This document shows positions 33,896-48,500 of a DNA stretch of 64,000 bases, in pieces. The notes beneath the pieces were generated by a model that did no database searches, had not been told where the DNA came from, and saw only the letters and a list, made by a program, of their open reading frames with translations. Each line of letters begins with the position of its first letter. Positions within the stretch are counted from its first letter, which is position 1. The position numbers and the translations under genes are program-made. Source of the stretch: Phoronis australis. Lineage: Eukaryota; Phoronida; Phoronidae. The DNA lies in contig NMRA01000125.1 of NCBI GenBank assembly GCA_002633005.1, positions 100,970 to 164,969 on the forward strand, written 5' to 3'.

Positions 33896-36800
33896 AACGA
33901 TTACGGTAAGTTCCTAAACTATTACAGACTGGAAGCCTACTTTAGGAACCAATCAAGTTAGGTGTCTTGAGGGGAGCTACCTATTTCTTTGAATTACAGG
34001 AACTACAGGGAATGGGGAGTGCTTCCATGGGCACACATCATGTGTGGTGGACTGTGTCTTGTCGCCCCACCATGTTCGAATTGAAGCTTCTGAATTTTTT
34101 TCACGACACAAAAATTATTGTGAATATTGCCATTTTCCATGTCCAAGTCTCATGTAACTACATGATTGCTTATGCTCGACACTTAAGCAAAATATTTAGA
34201 GTTGTCAGCTACACAGCACAAACTACTTAACAAATACAGTATTATTGAGATTAATTTTCCTGGAGAAATTTGACAAGGTAAAACGTCACTCTTTGGCCAC
34301 ATTGTGAATTTGGGTGTCAATGACACTTCACAGTTGTGTACACATGAAAAACAAATTCGCCAGTGGAGTATTACCAGAAAAAACATGCAGACAAACAAAT
34401 TTGTCAGTGAATAGTACTAGAAACACACTTTGACAAATTATTCTGTGTATTACCAGAAACATGCAAGCAAATCTGTCAGTGTGTAATACCAGAAAAAAAT
34501 CTACATTATGTGGCCATTTTTTAAAAATGTGGCATGCATTTTCAGTGTCTGTTGTTGCTTACTTAAATGACAGTGTCAAGTAAAAACTAGGCTTCCAGGT
34601 CACAATGACACCTACATATGCAAAACATAAATTATAAATTATACGGTGATATATGAGCTTATATGATTCCCTCCAAACGTCTGCTCATTCCAAAAGTACG
34701 CCACGCATACGTTTGGGATGTTTGAAAGTTCAAAAAGCCCTTGAAATGCATCGAAAAGTTCACCTGGACAAATGATAATCTCCGCCATCTATTCAAAAAC
34801 CAATTTCCTAACATACAGACTGGAGCTAATTATCAGGAATTACTGGTAAAACACGGAAAGCTGAATGACAGAAAACGTTACATCAATGAGATCCCCTGTG
34901 AACAAATAACTTCAACCATTGCACAAGCTCACAGTCCTACAACACCCAAACACCAATCAGAATCATGCCATTTCCAACACTGAAAAGTAGCATATGTTAC
35001 CTTGACCATAGTCCAGGCACCTCAACACTTGGAGTGACATATGGGCCCAGTGGTAGGTATCTAGTTGACTAAACACTTGGCAATAAATGTGTCATAATTA
35101 CCCCATCATTCTTTTGATGGGCCATATCCAGAGCAGTGAGAATGTTTATCATTACATTGTTAGTGCAATTAGGGTGATTTCACTGGTCTTTTGTCACAGT
35201 TATATGTCTGGGGTGTCACTGATGAAAGTAAAATGACCTATTATGGTAATTCATACATTTACCAACACAAGGCAGCGCCAGTTTACAATTTCAGGGTGCT
35301 TTTCCTACTCAAGACTGAAACATCACAGAAAATTTTGTTTTGGTCACTTCAAGAAATCCAAAGCGCGACTCAAAATTTGCCAGCTCTATTAAATTAAATT
35401 AATTAATTAAACGAAACCAAATAAGAAACTGGAAAATAGTCCCATGCACAACAATCTTTACTGATATCTTTGTAATACAGTAAAAATTCTTCATTTTTGT
35501 TTTTAAAGGGTTGTCACTTTATTGCAAATGCTCATAATTGTATAAAACATTGTTTGAAGACACACACACACACACTGTTAAAACAATGACAAGAATGGAG
35601 CATGTCTTATTCTTAATAATCATTTTAAGGAGAAATTCAACAAAACAAAATTTCCCTTTTCCACTATATCATATCCCAAGAGTTTTTACCAAAACAACCT
35701 TTCCTAACAGTTACACTTTGTCTTTGAAATTACACATGGACAAACCCACTGCAAAATAATCAAGTTGACAGTAGTATTGGAAGTAATTAGTTGTCATGTT
35801 TTCAAAATGCAATAAAATTGTAAACAACTAAAACTAGAAACTCATTAACCCCGCAAGAACCTTGCATGCTTGCGACATCAAAAGACCTTTGAACCCAACT
35901 GAAAGTGAGTCTACAGGGAAACTCCGCATCAAAAATGAAACAAGAACAAAGTGTTCGACACTGACGACTGTCACAAAGCAAAAAATACAGAAAACATTGC
36001 CCATAAGTTTTGTAACCAATACTTGCTATACATGGCAAAAAATTGCAATGACAGCCGGCCCAACTCAATTGCTCTGGTGGTATTCCCGCAGGGCGAAGAT
36101 TAAGAACATCCTGGGTAGATGCTACAAGAATTACCAGCCAGGCTAATCTCTGGTTGGTCCCCAGGGGCATTAAGCAATATATCCCAGCAGGACATTTGTC
36201 ACAGAGTAAGACTTTTGTGTTAGAAGACCTTTCATGTCTACCTGGCCATGTGTGATAAGGAGATAAACCATCACCACTTTACTCCTGAAGTGAGTTGCCA
36301 CAGTTTTACACGTGCTGTTAAAGCAACTGAAACCATTTGTTAGCTTTTATAGCTTTATCAAATTAGAACTCAAAATACCACAGTGGGGGTGATCACGGAG
36401 ACCTAAATTGCTTAAAGAAACACGCACGTGCTTGATTTTTTAAAAAAATATTTTAAGCCAAATGCAGTGGCATCTTGACTGAAATACGATCAAATCTCAG
36501 GAATTTTGTACAAAAACAATTGCCAAAATTACCTTTTTCCGTTTTTAAGGTCTTCTAACAATGCTGTGAATGTCCACATTGTTTCACAACTTAAACATGG
36601 CAAAGCATTACTTTGGCGTTAAATATTTTTCATGAAAAATGGAGAAAATTTGTTTATTTATCTGCCATATTGTGTCATTTATTGGTGACATTCTACCATA
36701 CCCTACAGATTTGTTAACAAGGAAAGCATTTGATCAGAAAGACATTCATAAGGTAATCTAATTTTTAGCAGGCATGGCCTAGTAATCTTCTGTGGATAGA

Positions 36801-37647
36801 CATTATCGGTTTTACAGTCGAAAATAACAAACTTGTGGGATTATTGTTGGCTGCTATAAACTTCTTGAAGTTGTTAGCTGTGAAATTTACTTTGCTTCTT
36901 AGAGACATTGAAAAAAAATGAAAATTGGAAAATTTCACCAATTATTTTTTGTCCGAAATTTAAGAGACTTCAGTTCATGCTGAAGACCATAAAATATTAA
37001 AACTAAATTAGAGTTTGGAGACTAGATTTCACCCATAGCCTACAATTTAACAGATAAAGCACATTGCCACTTCAAATGCCAATAACTGTAGCACTGAAGA
37101 CATAGTACAAAACAATTGTAAGGATTGCTGTGAAAGGTACAACTATGGGATAGTGACAATGTCTCCTGTCAAGCTTACATGAAATGTAGATGTACAATCC
37201 ACTTGTAATCATGTTGAAGCTACTAATACCTTCATAGGAATGCACAAGCAGTCCACTAAAGGGGATCAACTTCAAATGGCATAATACTAAGGACCAAGTA
37301 AGGCAGCATTACAGTCATTGTCCTTTTAATGCCAACATAAAGAACACTTACATTGAAATGAACAAGATTTTGAAAACCTTCTGTTAATGGGTAACAGTCT
37401 AATCCAGGGCACAGCTTAAGGTGTCAATTTAGGGAGGTCACTGCTGTGTTGCCTTTACTGGTTACAATTGCCTCTCAGTGGTGTTCCCCATCTGGGAAAC
37501 ACTTCCAAGGCCACACACTTCAACATTCAAGAATACGCCAAACTCCAAACTCGTTTTCATTTTTCCGTGTTTCAAAGAACTGAGATAAGATATTTTTAAA
37601 ACCATGAGGTCAAATATTACTATTGTTGTTTGAACCTGGTCTGCTGG

Positions 37648-37880
37648 ATTGTAAAAATTCTTCAGTTTGGGATACTAAATGGCGGACAGTTGAAATTCCG
37701 TCTAGTCAAATTTCGCAACAAAAATAATTTTCAGGAAATTTACTATGCTTTTAACATGGTTTGTATGGTGTAACTTTCAGAAAAAACAACATTTGGTAAA
37801 ATTTTGAGCCTTTGCAACGTGGTGAGCGTCTGAAACAATTTCAGCAATTAGTTTTGTTCCAAACTGAAGAATTTTTATAG
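37648..37880. mobile_element. Tc1/mariner-type MITE, family A copy 2
   Basis: Starts GTAAAAATTCTTCAGTTTGGGA and ends CCAAACTGAAGAATTTTTATAG. The interior (TGGCGGACAGTTGAAATT, AATTTCGCAACAAAAAT, TTTGGTAAAATTTTGAGC) is shared with the copy at 58718-58950. Confidence 0.8.
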
Positions 37881-38765
37881 TGATTCCTAGATCCTCAGAG
37901 ATGTCTGGTCTCCTCTGATGGGATGCTGTTAACTACAAGTAGTGGTGGGAACTCTGGTCAAGTGGGATCTCATTTGTCTGGTTACATTGTCAACACTCAC
38001 AAATAATTATAATAATTATAATAATTATAGAGTAAAAATGGACTTAACATATTAGATTGCTTGGCACTCAAATCATACCTTATTGCTTTAACTGATAAAA
38101 ATATAATGTATAGACCGTTTTTAATGTCGGCAATAAGAACCTGCCAACAGCTGAAGAGCAGCATTTTTTGAGAAGGAACAACCACCGCCTTGGCACACTG
38201 TGACCCCAATAGTACCAGAATAGAGCCGTCCAATCCTGCACGTGCCAGAGTTACGACACCGTCACTAATAAACACTCCAGAAAGGTACAAAAATATTTAA
38301 TCAGCCATCCAAACCTGAAGTCCCCACTCACAGCCGTCAGTGCAAATAGCTGGCCGGTTAACAACAAAAGCTCTTCAAGAAATCACTACTGGCCAAAGGT
38401 CTCCCACCCACTCTGCACATGTGTCAAATGTCAACAAACTTCATAGTTTTCATCCCTAAAAGAAACTTGTTATCCTAAAAGAGGCTAGCATCTAAACAAG
38501 GCCTTTAAGTTTCAAAACTTCTGCATTGTACTTTGAAACAGTGGCAGTTGCTTCTGATCATGTTCTAATCAGGTCCATTCAAGCTAATGAGAGTTCTACC
38601 AAATTAATAATGTTACTAAAAGCTGATGCATAATCACGACTTTCAAAAGCGTCAAATTTGACGAATGCTCAGTTACTAGGAGTTTGAGACTTAATTCGAT
38701 GCAGTTTTGACAATTTCCTTTCTTTCCATCAACGTACAACAAACTACGTTTCACTATTCAAAAGA

Positions 38766-38836
38766 TCTGCAAAATAGGACCACATTATAAATAAATAGGA
38801 CCATATTATAAATAAATAGGACCATATTATAAATAA
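38766..38836. repeat. 21-bp tandem repeat, three copies
   Basis: Three units of ATAGGACCATATTATAAATAA, the first with one substitution. Confidence 0.9.
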
Positions 38837-39359
38837 ATCTAGTCATGCACACCAGTGCTTCCAAATTTTTAACAATATTGAATAAACTTTTCTTTGTTGA
38901 TAAAAAGTAAAATTCATGATCACTCAAATTTACCAACTAATTTATAGTGCACTAAAAGAAAATAAAGGTAAAAATTTTAGATTAAGAAAAATCACATCAC
39001 GCTGAAAAATATCATATAGGACTGAGAGTAAAGCCATGTTCAGACCAACTAAACTCCAACATAACTCTTCAATCTATTGTTGTAAGTGTTATGTAATCCT
39101 TACCCTTCATACCTGCAGTTAAAACTATTGTAATCCTACTATGCTGGTAATCACCAGCTGTTAGTATTATCACTTTCCAATTTCCCCCAGTTAGGACCTG
39201 GTAGTCATGGTTTCCAACAAGACTTGACAGCACAAGCACCTCATTTTTAAACTGCCCTGGTTTTGCACGAGAGGCTATCAAAAATAGGACTTTTATACTT
39301 TTCATGCAAAAAATTTTTATAAAACAAAAATGAAACAATTTAGAAAATTGTAACAGCAT

Positions 39360-39530
39360 TTTCGAGATTTCATCTTCAAAATTTACATCAAAGGAAATTT
39401 GGTCATGTTATTGCTATGGATAAATGTACTTTTCCTTTTTGCTCATTTTTACTAAGAAGACCCAATCAATGGCAGATTAGTAAAGAGTCAAAAACTAAAT
39501 TCTACAGGCTTTCTTCTTTCAGAAAATATA
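39360..39530 (+). repeat. Dispersed repeat family C, partial copy
   Basis: Shares GACCCAATCAATGGCAGAT, GTCAAAAACTAAATTCTACA and GGCTTTCTTCTTTCAG with 57110-57183. Confidence 0.65.
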
Positions 39531-42500
39531 TACTTTTACTGAGTCAAATTTTATAGTTTTGTAGCAAAATAAACAGACTTGCCAATAATGTTCTACATAA
39601 TCTTAACCTAGAAAATGTCCACCCAAGATAGCCAAGGGCTTGTAATTTCAGCAAACGGAACATATAAAAATGAATATAAATTATGACTTCTTTGCCCTTA
39701 AAAAAACAGCGTGTTGGTAACTTAGAGGCGGACTGTCACTACTGCTTTTAATAAAAGCAATTTGAATAATAAAGTCAAAATTCTGAGGTCTATTCAAGAC
39801 CATTAATCCAATAAAAATGCAGGAACAGTTACAGTTACAGTTACAAACGTTCACAAGGCATATCTAACATCAGTACACACCGCTAGATTATCTCCTTTAA
39901 AAAGGGAATTGCTTTCATTGACAAGTGAATACCTTGCCCTCTGAACTGGCACACATGGTAACACTACACCTGCAATCTCCGCTACAAATGAGTAACAAAT
40001 AAGTGTTTACTGTTCCCAAACAAAGGTGATAAAAAGAGCACCATCCTAACAAGAGGAATTCTTGTGAATAGGTCTACATGAACAGTGCTACACTAGTGAC
40101 ACAGTGCAGCAGTCACTGAATAAGAATGGAAAATACCCTTGCAGAAAAAAAACACCCTGATTTTGCTAAATGCCAACAAATTTGTTCTTGCTTGCAGACT
40201 GAAGTGGGTTGACTAAATAACATACAGAATTACAAATCTTTTACTGACACACAGTACCTCATGTAGTTATTTAATCAATTACTATTAGTTTCAATTCAGA
40301 TTTGATGTCTAATTATTTCCAAAGGTTTTCGCTCAGTGACACACATGAGAATAACCTAGTACGCCAAAATACATAATTGAAAGTTTTAAAAAAGATTCAA
40401 GTTGATAAACTTTCCTGCTCGCCCCACTGTGCAGAAATGGACCAGTCTGAATGATCATTTCAGCCAATGACAGTTAATGAGGCTTTCATGAAAAAGTAAC
40501 AGGGTGTATGCATATAAGTAGCACCAACTAGGAACAATTCCCCAATATTTTCCAAACACCTTAACTAGGGGAGAGTCCATGCTTAGCAGAAACACAACTT
40601 TCACTTGTTGATGGATAGTTGGCAGATTGCTCAAATGTCAAGGAAACTTTAACATAAGAGGTTGCTTGGCATCAAACTTGGAAATACAGGAAAATATCAC
40701 CACATCAACCAGCAACCGAAGGTTTGAGGTAAGCCTGCTGTCAAGTTTATCTTCAAAAATTTCAAAAGCAAGAATTACTCCCCAAACACTCTAAGACTTA
40801 AATATGAAAATCCGTGTAGTGGTCATATACTTTGTAGAAGTCATGCTGATAAGTTGCTAGGTTTTCACATATCATAACGGATGCATACAAAAGGCCGGGT
40901 GTTGTATCTTAAAAAGTCTTAACAAACGTTTCCGAGGCTGTTCTAACTCAAAAAGTCTGGTTTAAAATAATCCTCTGCCTGACAGGTGCATATCGCCCAG
41001 ATTTAAATTTCAACAAAGGTCTTTCTGAATGCTTAATTCTTTAAAGGATTAAGAACTATAAATGCTTGAAATTCAAAATGTAAAATTTCAATCAGAGCAG
41101 ACAAAGGCGTAAAGTGCGCTCTCTGGTTGAATGGTTGAATGCCCAATGGCCAACAAACTATCAAAACATTTTGAAATAAATCTCTTCAAATACAGCTCCA
41201 CTTTAAACCTTCAACTAAAATCAACATGTTTAAATTGTAAACTGAGACAAAAATGAATGGAAGCAGAATGCAACATGTTTGACCAGAGGCGGATGGGGGG
41301 CAAGATGGACTGCAGATGAATTAAATAAAACAGACCTGGACAGAGTAGTTGAAGAGCAGTAAGAGGTTTATTTCATGTTATTGTGTATCTCCACTCAACT
41401 AACTTGGTATTGAGTTCTGTGGCTGGAATGGACAGAGTGTGAGGATTACGGTAGAGCAGTGAGATATGAAGTTGAAAGTTAAGCCTCGCCTTAATTTCAT
41501 TAGGAAAAGCCAGTGCTTCCGAATGTTAGATGTCGTTATTGAACGACATGCTTACTGCGAGCTCTTTTCAAAGTTGGCAAATGCCAAGACAATTTTTGCC
41601 TTACTACAAGAAGATTTTGGTAACCATACACAACAAGCTTAAGAATGATTCATCTTCATTTCTAACTCATCCACAGGCATTTGCACAGAAAGAATGCCAT
41701 GCCGTATTTTATTTTAAAGCACCGACACACGATTCATACTACAATGACATGGAGACTATTTTACTGACTCCAGCCGACTGTTTAGAAAATGAAGTTTCTA
41801 AAATCTGAATAAAAGTATACAGACTGAAACAATGACTTTCTCGTCTGCCGTCTTGGTTTGTTGGCGATTCACCTTGAAAGCAAATCAAAGCACTTTCAGA
41901 AAGCGAGTTGTCCAACAATGACATTTAACCAAAGTCTGTACTCAGTCCAGTTTCAGCCAAAATTACTTCAGTCACAAAGGATGCATTAATAAGATGCTGG
42001 TGTTGTAAAGAACCCACTTCTATATTTGTTAGACCTTAAGTAAGGAAAATGTTCTTTTTTAACTATTTTAATAAGTTGATTAGCCTTGCACTAAGATATT
42101 TCTTGAAGGAATGACATGGTGGTGGAGGCAATGTGATGATATTGACGATGACGAGGATCAGGTGACCAGAAGAAGTGTAAGCTCCCATCCCCTAAACCAT
42201 ATACACTAAAAATTCTCCAAACTCATTGACCAAAACTCCTAACCTGAGAACCAAATTCCAGTCCTGAACCATGGGTACATGACTGGCTTGGGACCAAACA
42301 CCACTCGCAAACTGTGACCAAAAATATGGAGTTTGATTAAGAAGTATAAAGTATTTTTGGTGTGTGTGTGAGTGTGTGGTGTTTAGTGGAGCATGTATGG
42401 AATTTGAGCGGTATGTTTGGTGTTAGCTTTTCCAGGACAGGGGTTTAGATCGCAGCTGGAATTTCCACCCCCTCTCCGAAACATTTCTGTTAGCAACCTC

Positions 42501-45500
42501 TTCAATACAAGAAAAAACAGATATAGGCAAAATACAATGGCAAATTACTAAGTATCTGCGATGAAATTCTCGGTACTATCATCTCAGACTCAATGCCAGC
42601 CCAGTCATACAGAATTAGCTACTGTAAATACACATGGGAGAAGGTGCAGTACCAATCAACATTCCAATAGAAAACACCTTTAGCATATCTTGGAAGGCCA
42701 GGAAATGAGAATTCTAGGAGTGCAGCTGATTAACTTACAAATTACATGGCTTGTGAGGGTTGAAAGAGCAGGTTTGTCCATACAGACATCTCACAATTGG
42801 AACAGGTACAGGTGATTTTAACATGGGGGTATAGTCTGCTCTTTTAGTCAACAAGGGAGCACCCAATCCGTCAGTACCAATATCTTTTCATTGGAGTCCC
42901 ATGTAGTGCCACTTTTGCACACCATTGTTTTGGTTCATGTTCAGGACTGGAACCATTCGTTTTGATTTTTACCTTTGCGTGACTAGCTTTAATGTATTTG
43001 TCAAATGGCAATTTGGGTGCTAGTAGTCAAGATGCTGGAAATCGAAATTGTAAACAATCATAACCATACTGTCTCATAAGGTCATAACTGGCATAAATCG
43101 TGAAATCAAATAGATGCTGGAATGCTCGTCGTCGTTTTAGTTTTACTATGGCGTAAATCTTATTGAACATATTTGCATATTTATTGACTACATTTGGCTC
43201 TGATACGGAATGTTTTCCTACAGATTAAACAGTGACAACGATGTAAATTTATAATCATACCTATACGGCAATAGGAAACTGTCAGACAAGGTGGGAGAAC
43301 AGTGGATTTAACAGGTAGGTTTATGAGGAAAGATTCAACATTATAATGACTGGCGGGTGACCTGAGCATTGCAAAGTTACACGTATTGGATAGTTACAGA
43401 GTTAGTCTGTAAACAAGGCAGTGTTAACAATTAATGCCAATTCTTCGATAAGGGCCACTTTTTTCAAAACCAACCCATGCCAAATGACGTCGTATGGATT
43501 TCGCAACCTATTGTTTAGCTTTCAAGATGCATGCGACGGGCATAAGCGTGTCGCATGGTTATCGCCTGTGGGACACTTCCACTGTTTTCCTTTGTTGTAT
43601 CTTTGTTGGATATGACAATACCGGTCGTGCGGATATCATACCTTGGGCGCACATCAGCCGGTTACAGATAAATGTTTACCATTACCTTTATTATGAGGAA
43701 GAAAAACAAAGTAAAGAATAGATACGCCTATGTATCGAAGTCAGGTGCCACTGATCCCTCCTTAACTCTGTGCTGGAACAAGAAATTCAGGTTGGAAATC
43801 AAACTCAAATGGGATAGGATCCTAAAAATGCAAACAATTCCTAATATCATGCGACTAATAGCTTGTTTTAAGCAAACTTTAGACACAGAATTTGACAGAA
43901 TTTTGTATCTGTGCACCTAACAGCAAATCTCCAAACTTAGCTTTTTCAAGCTGGTATCCTAGGTTTTGAATTGATTTCAAAACCTCAAAATTTTTGGCGG
44001 TCGAAATTGCTGACCTGAAATTTTTTCAGTGTCAAAGGTTGAAAATTAAAAAAAATGTTCTGCATAGATAACAGAATGTTATTACATGTAAAAGAAATAG
44101 GTACATGGCTCGTACGTGATGAAGTAAAAGGTCCTGTTTACAATACAAGTGATTTTCTGCCTAAGTTCCCAGTTACCTAAACTCACAGTTGCTTACAAAC
44201 CTCCTCATAAGGTAGTAAATTCTCTTCCAGGCCAGTGTTGGCATGTTTGTTTAGATACCAACCTCTTCTAAAGGTGAGTGCAGGTAAGTTTGTTTTGTAT
44301 ACCAACTTCTTTACAACTTTCTTATTTCACCAGTCCTAATGCGTGCGAGTAGAGATCATAGGAATTCTGATTCTTTGCTTTTCGCCGTCAAATACAGCAT
44401 TATTGTCCTCAGCCAGTGGGCCAAAGAATTTGTCAATGCCGAGGGCAATGGACAGGTAAAAAACTTGAGCAGCGCCAGTCTTTGATCACAAGACTTTGTT
44501 TACATCAAACGACCAGTGAATGTGCCGAGTGTTCAAATGTACCTCCCAGTTGACAAGCGGGGCACAAGGTAATCACCAATGGGAAACTTTGACAGAGGTA
44601 ACAAGCAGGCCCTGCCACTCAACTGTAAACAAAACTCAAACAGCCTTTTGTCTGGGATGCACTCAAGGTTTTTAAAATTTCAAACACATTAACTTGTCAT
44701 ATCAAATTCCTGAATAACAGTTATATGATGCAAACCTACTAATTTACAACCTAGGTTGTAAATGAAAAAAAACATGCGTCAACAACTCAAAAACTGTGAC
44801 TAAGCATGGCGGTTGTTGAATGTTTTCGGACAAGTGAGTGATACAACAATGATCAAAATTATAGAGTAGATACAAAAGATCTTTCAAGATAAATCTCAGC
44901 CAGTAAGTCATGACATGCTGTTGAAAGTGTCAGAAGGCAGTCTGTTCTACGGCCAATGAAATGGGTCTGACAGGGAAATGTGGCTATACAGAGAACATCT
45001 GATCTACCTTTAAAATGTGAGTACTGGACCATCGAACATTTACCAATACTTGTTGAGTTGGGTGAGAGTCTATTTGCCTAATGGTTGTGTTCAGAGAGCC
45101 TGTTGATAAACTAGGTCAGACATACCATGTGGTCAGATGAGGAAGTGACACTGATGTACATTTTAAAATTTTGCTGCTCAACTAAAACGCCTAGACAAAC
45201 TACACCATGCAGATTCGAAAATTGACATCATTGAAGAATGAGTGTTAATGTAGGCACGATAGACCCCTGTTCGCTAATCTGTATTCAGTATTGTGAGTGA
45301 AGTTTTACTTGTCTATGCCCTGCCTGTCCAAAAAGCTATAGGATAATATCAAGCCATAGAAAGATAAGTAGTTATGAATGAATGAGTCTGACAGGAATCT
45401 AGAGCTAATAACAAGCTCCATCATGTCGATACCAAGCCTGGTGGACAAAAACTCAAAAGCATCACACTTTACAAGGAGAAGGGTCAAGATTCTCGTACAA

Positions 45501-48500
45501 AGGCAATATGCCATACTTTAATTGGGTCGGTGTACCCTGCTTACTGGCCTGTCATTCAACTAATTACAAAACCTCGCTGTTTTAATTGAACGGCAAAATT
45601 CGTGCCAAAAAATAATGCAAACGTGTACTTCACACTTGTGTCTTTTTCATTCTTTATATTATTGAGTGTTATAAAACATAAAATAGATAGTTGTTGTGAA
45701 CAGAAACCAATTACCCTGTCCAGGTAAAGCGTAGCCAAGCTTAACAATTGTCGGTCTCTGATGACGACACTCTGATGCTACATGGATGGTGGTGCACAGC
45801 TAATCTTGCGCTGAAATTTACCAGCAATGCATGCCACGTCAAATGTTAATGCAGTTTTGCTATCTAAGACCATCATGTTTTTTCAATTGCATTTTATGAG
45901 CTTAATTCGTATGGAAAACACATTGTGGATTTGATAACTGTCATAGGGGTTGCTATAACAATCAGTGAAAATCACTTAATGCACTACAGCTTCGTTCTGG
46001 TTGTGTCCTTATGACTTTAAAAAGCAAGGGTTTTTGTAACATTATTAAGTACGTAACTTGTTGGCTTAACAAGTGCTGCAGTTCAACATTTAATTTATTT
46101 GACTGTAAAAAATACCATACAGCAACATAAAATACCATGACAGGATACCTGCTGTGTAGGTTCCTAACAAGTACTAGAACAATCAGTAGTTAGTACGCTC
46201 ATCACCAACCTTTACACTAGTTACGGTTAACATTTCCATCTCATTCATTACAAACTGTTGGCCATTCCAAATAAAATTTTATTTCTCAAGGGTCTGAAAC
46301 TGGCTCACCTGGGGTCTGCTTCACGTAAAATGACTGAAAACTGAGCATTCAATTCATAAATTTGGTCTTCTACTTCCAATTCATAATTTATGAATAAAGG
46401 TTTAGTCAAGTGATTATGTGCGCATCACAGTCCGAAATAATTCACACAAGTTATCTCTGCAACTTGCTCTTACATAAATATTCTCAGAGACTTTGTACTT
46501 TTGCTCAAGTGAGATTTAATTATTTTTCTGAAATAGTTGTGTGGAGCACAAATCCAAATTTCTGACCAAGGTCTGTAGTCCCTTTTCGTGAAATAGACCC
46601 AGTGCCAGAAACGCTGCAACCTATGTCTAGTATTCAAGCAAATGTCAAGCAGGAGACAGTACTTTTTGATTGATTCACATGACCGAGCACTGATGAACGG
46701 AGCTTTGTTCAGTGGACCTCATTGAAAAGAAAACTGTACAAGAAGGATTTGACCACCCAGTAGGTATATGTGTATTGCCTATCAAATCTTTTAGTCCTTT
46801 ATCAAAGTTTTCTTAAATAAGGGCAATTCAAAATCTTGTAGGGCTGAAAACGAGTACTTGGTTCTGGTCTCTATTCCAACTCATTTTGAAATCTGCGCTC
46901 ACAGACTAAAGAACTTCAGACAAGGTTTCGTGTAAGCAAGGTCTGAAATGCACAGACTCGTTGAGCGATCAACAAATCATGCATCACTATTGCTCATCCC
47001 AGGTAGACTTTCTTTTTTGAAAGTGAGCCACTAAAAACACTGCATCACCACCTCGATTTTCAAAAAAAAACAGAACTGGAACCAACAATGCTTTTTTTGC
47101 CTAATTGTTAGTTTACCTTGATTTACTTTTTATGAGAATGTTGATGGATTATCCCCACTTCAGGAGCCTTTAATAAAACATAAGTTACACTACGAAATTC
47201 AGACATAAAAAGGTGTCCAAATCCAGACCTTCTACTACAAATTCCACTACTAAAATATAAGGGACTGCATACTTGGAACTGTCCAAATCAATGCTTCAAA
47301 ATGCACAGTGCCACTTCTATGCCCTCATTAGCCAATGAAAAAAAAGAGTGAAAACAAGCTTCACATGGTTACTGTCCAGGTGATTTAGTTGGAAACCATC
47401 TATTCTTTTCCTGGTTGACATTTTTAAACGAGACGAGACGAGAGACAAAACACAACATTAGCCCTCCCTAGGGAATCATTAGTTACGCTCATGATTTATG
47501 GATAAGAATTTAAAAAACTAATAAACTGAGAACTAACCTTGCAGCCTAGAAACAAATGTCAACAATGCGTATCTTCCACCAGAAACAACCAAAAATGCTT
47601 GGATCATTTTCCGTAAAACAAGAGAACATACCGTATTTGTGTATCGACAAAAAAGAAGTTGCCACAATTTAGACTGCTTCATTTTATGACACAACTGAGC
47701 CAATATTCAGTCTTAATCAATGTCTAAATTTACTAAATTTTTATTGCAGTTTGGTTAAGACGCCATCGACACAATATCCATCAATTTCAAATGCGTGTTA
47801 GGAGCAAAGTCAAACAAAATTTGCTGTTTCCATATTGGTTCTGTAGCTGTTAACAAGCAGTTAACCTTCACTAACAATACTAACTCTTTTGTAATGTACA
47901 CGGGCACAGAACATTCTATCCATTGTCAACAGTCGGCTTCCCAAAGGTGAAAAGAAAAACGCAGACGGCTTCTTATTTGCGCAGATGTGTGAAAAATACT
48001 TTTAAAATGTAATTTCAAAGTCATGTGTGAACACGATTATTTACCACTTTGTGTATTGATATGGAATTAAACTTCACAAATACTGCCAATCCCAAGAGTT
48101 AAAGTGTCAAATTTCTTGAAAACAAACCAAATTCCGTTATTTACTTTTAATTAAGGAAACCTTAAACCGTCTACAGAAAGCACACCTAAAGCGTGGCGAA
48201 TCCTTCATGAGCTGCTATTAAAACTTACAAACCTAGTATTCTCAATAACTTTTTGACTAGAGTCTATTTGGACTACCAAGGCCTGTCCTTTTATTCCTGC
48301 ATTAAAAGATCATTACATAAATTAGATGTTTACTTAAAAGCAACTCTTTATAGACACTTACCTTTTAAAGATCATTTAATGGAACAATTGTATTTAAACG
48401 GGAACACAGCAACTGTGAACTGTAGAGTTTCTATTTACTGAAAGCACATATTTACTAATCAGCGATCTGCAATTTTTAAGCCTGATAAAAGAACAATAAA

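Noticed and set aside
35802-36170. 122-codon minus-strand frame
   Set aside because: No recognisable domain, no matching splice phase with ANAPC4 exons, and frames on both strands are equally open.
38141-38274. Minus-strand segment (GVVTLARAGLDGSILVL) resembling a strand pair in the middle of APC4
   Set aside because: The match is short, the donor is weak, and the roughly 500 residues that should follow before 33260 are not visible between them.
41530-41808. 92-codon plus-strand frame
   Set aside because: No domain recognised, no splice signals checked out, and the reverse strand overlaps with a similar-length frame.
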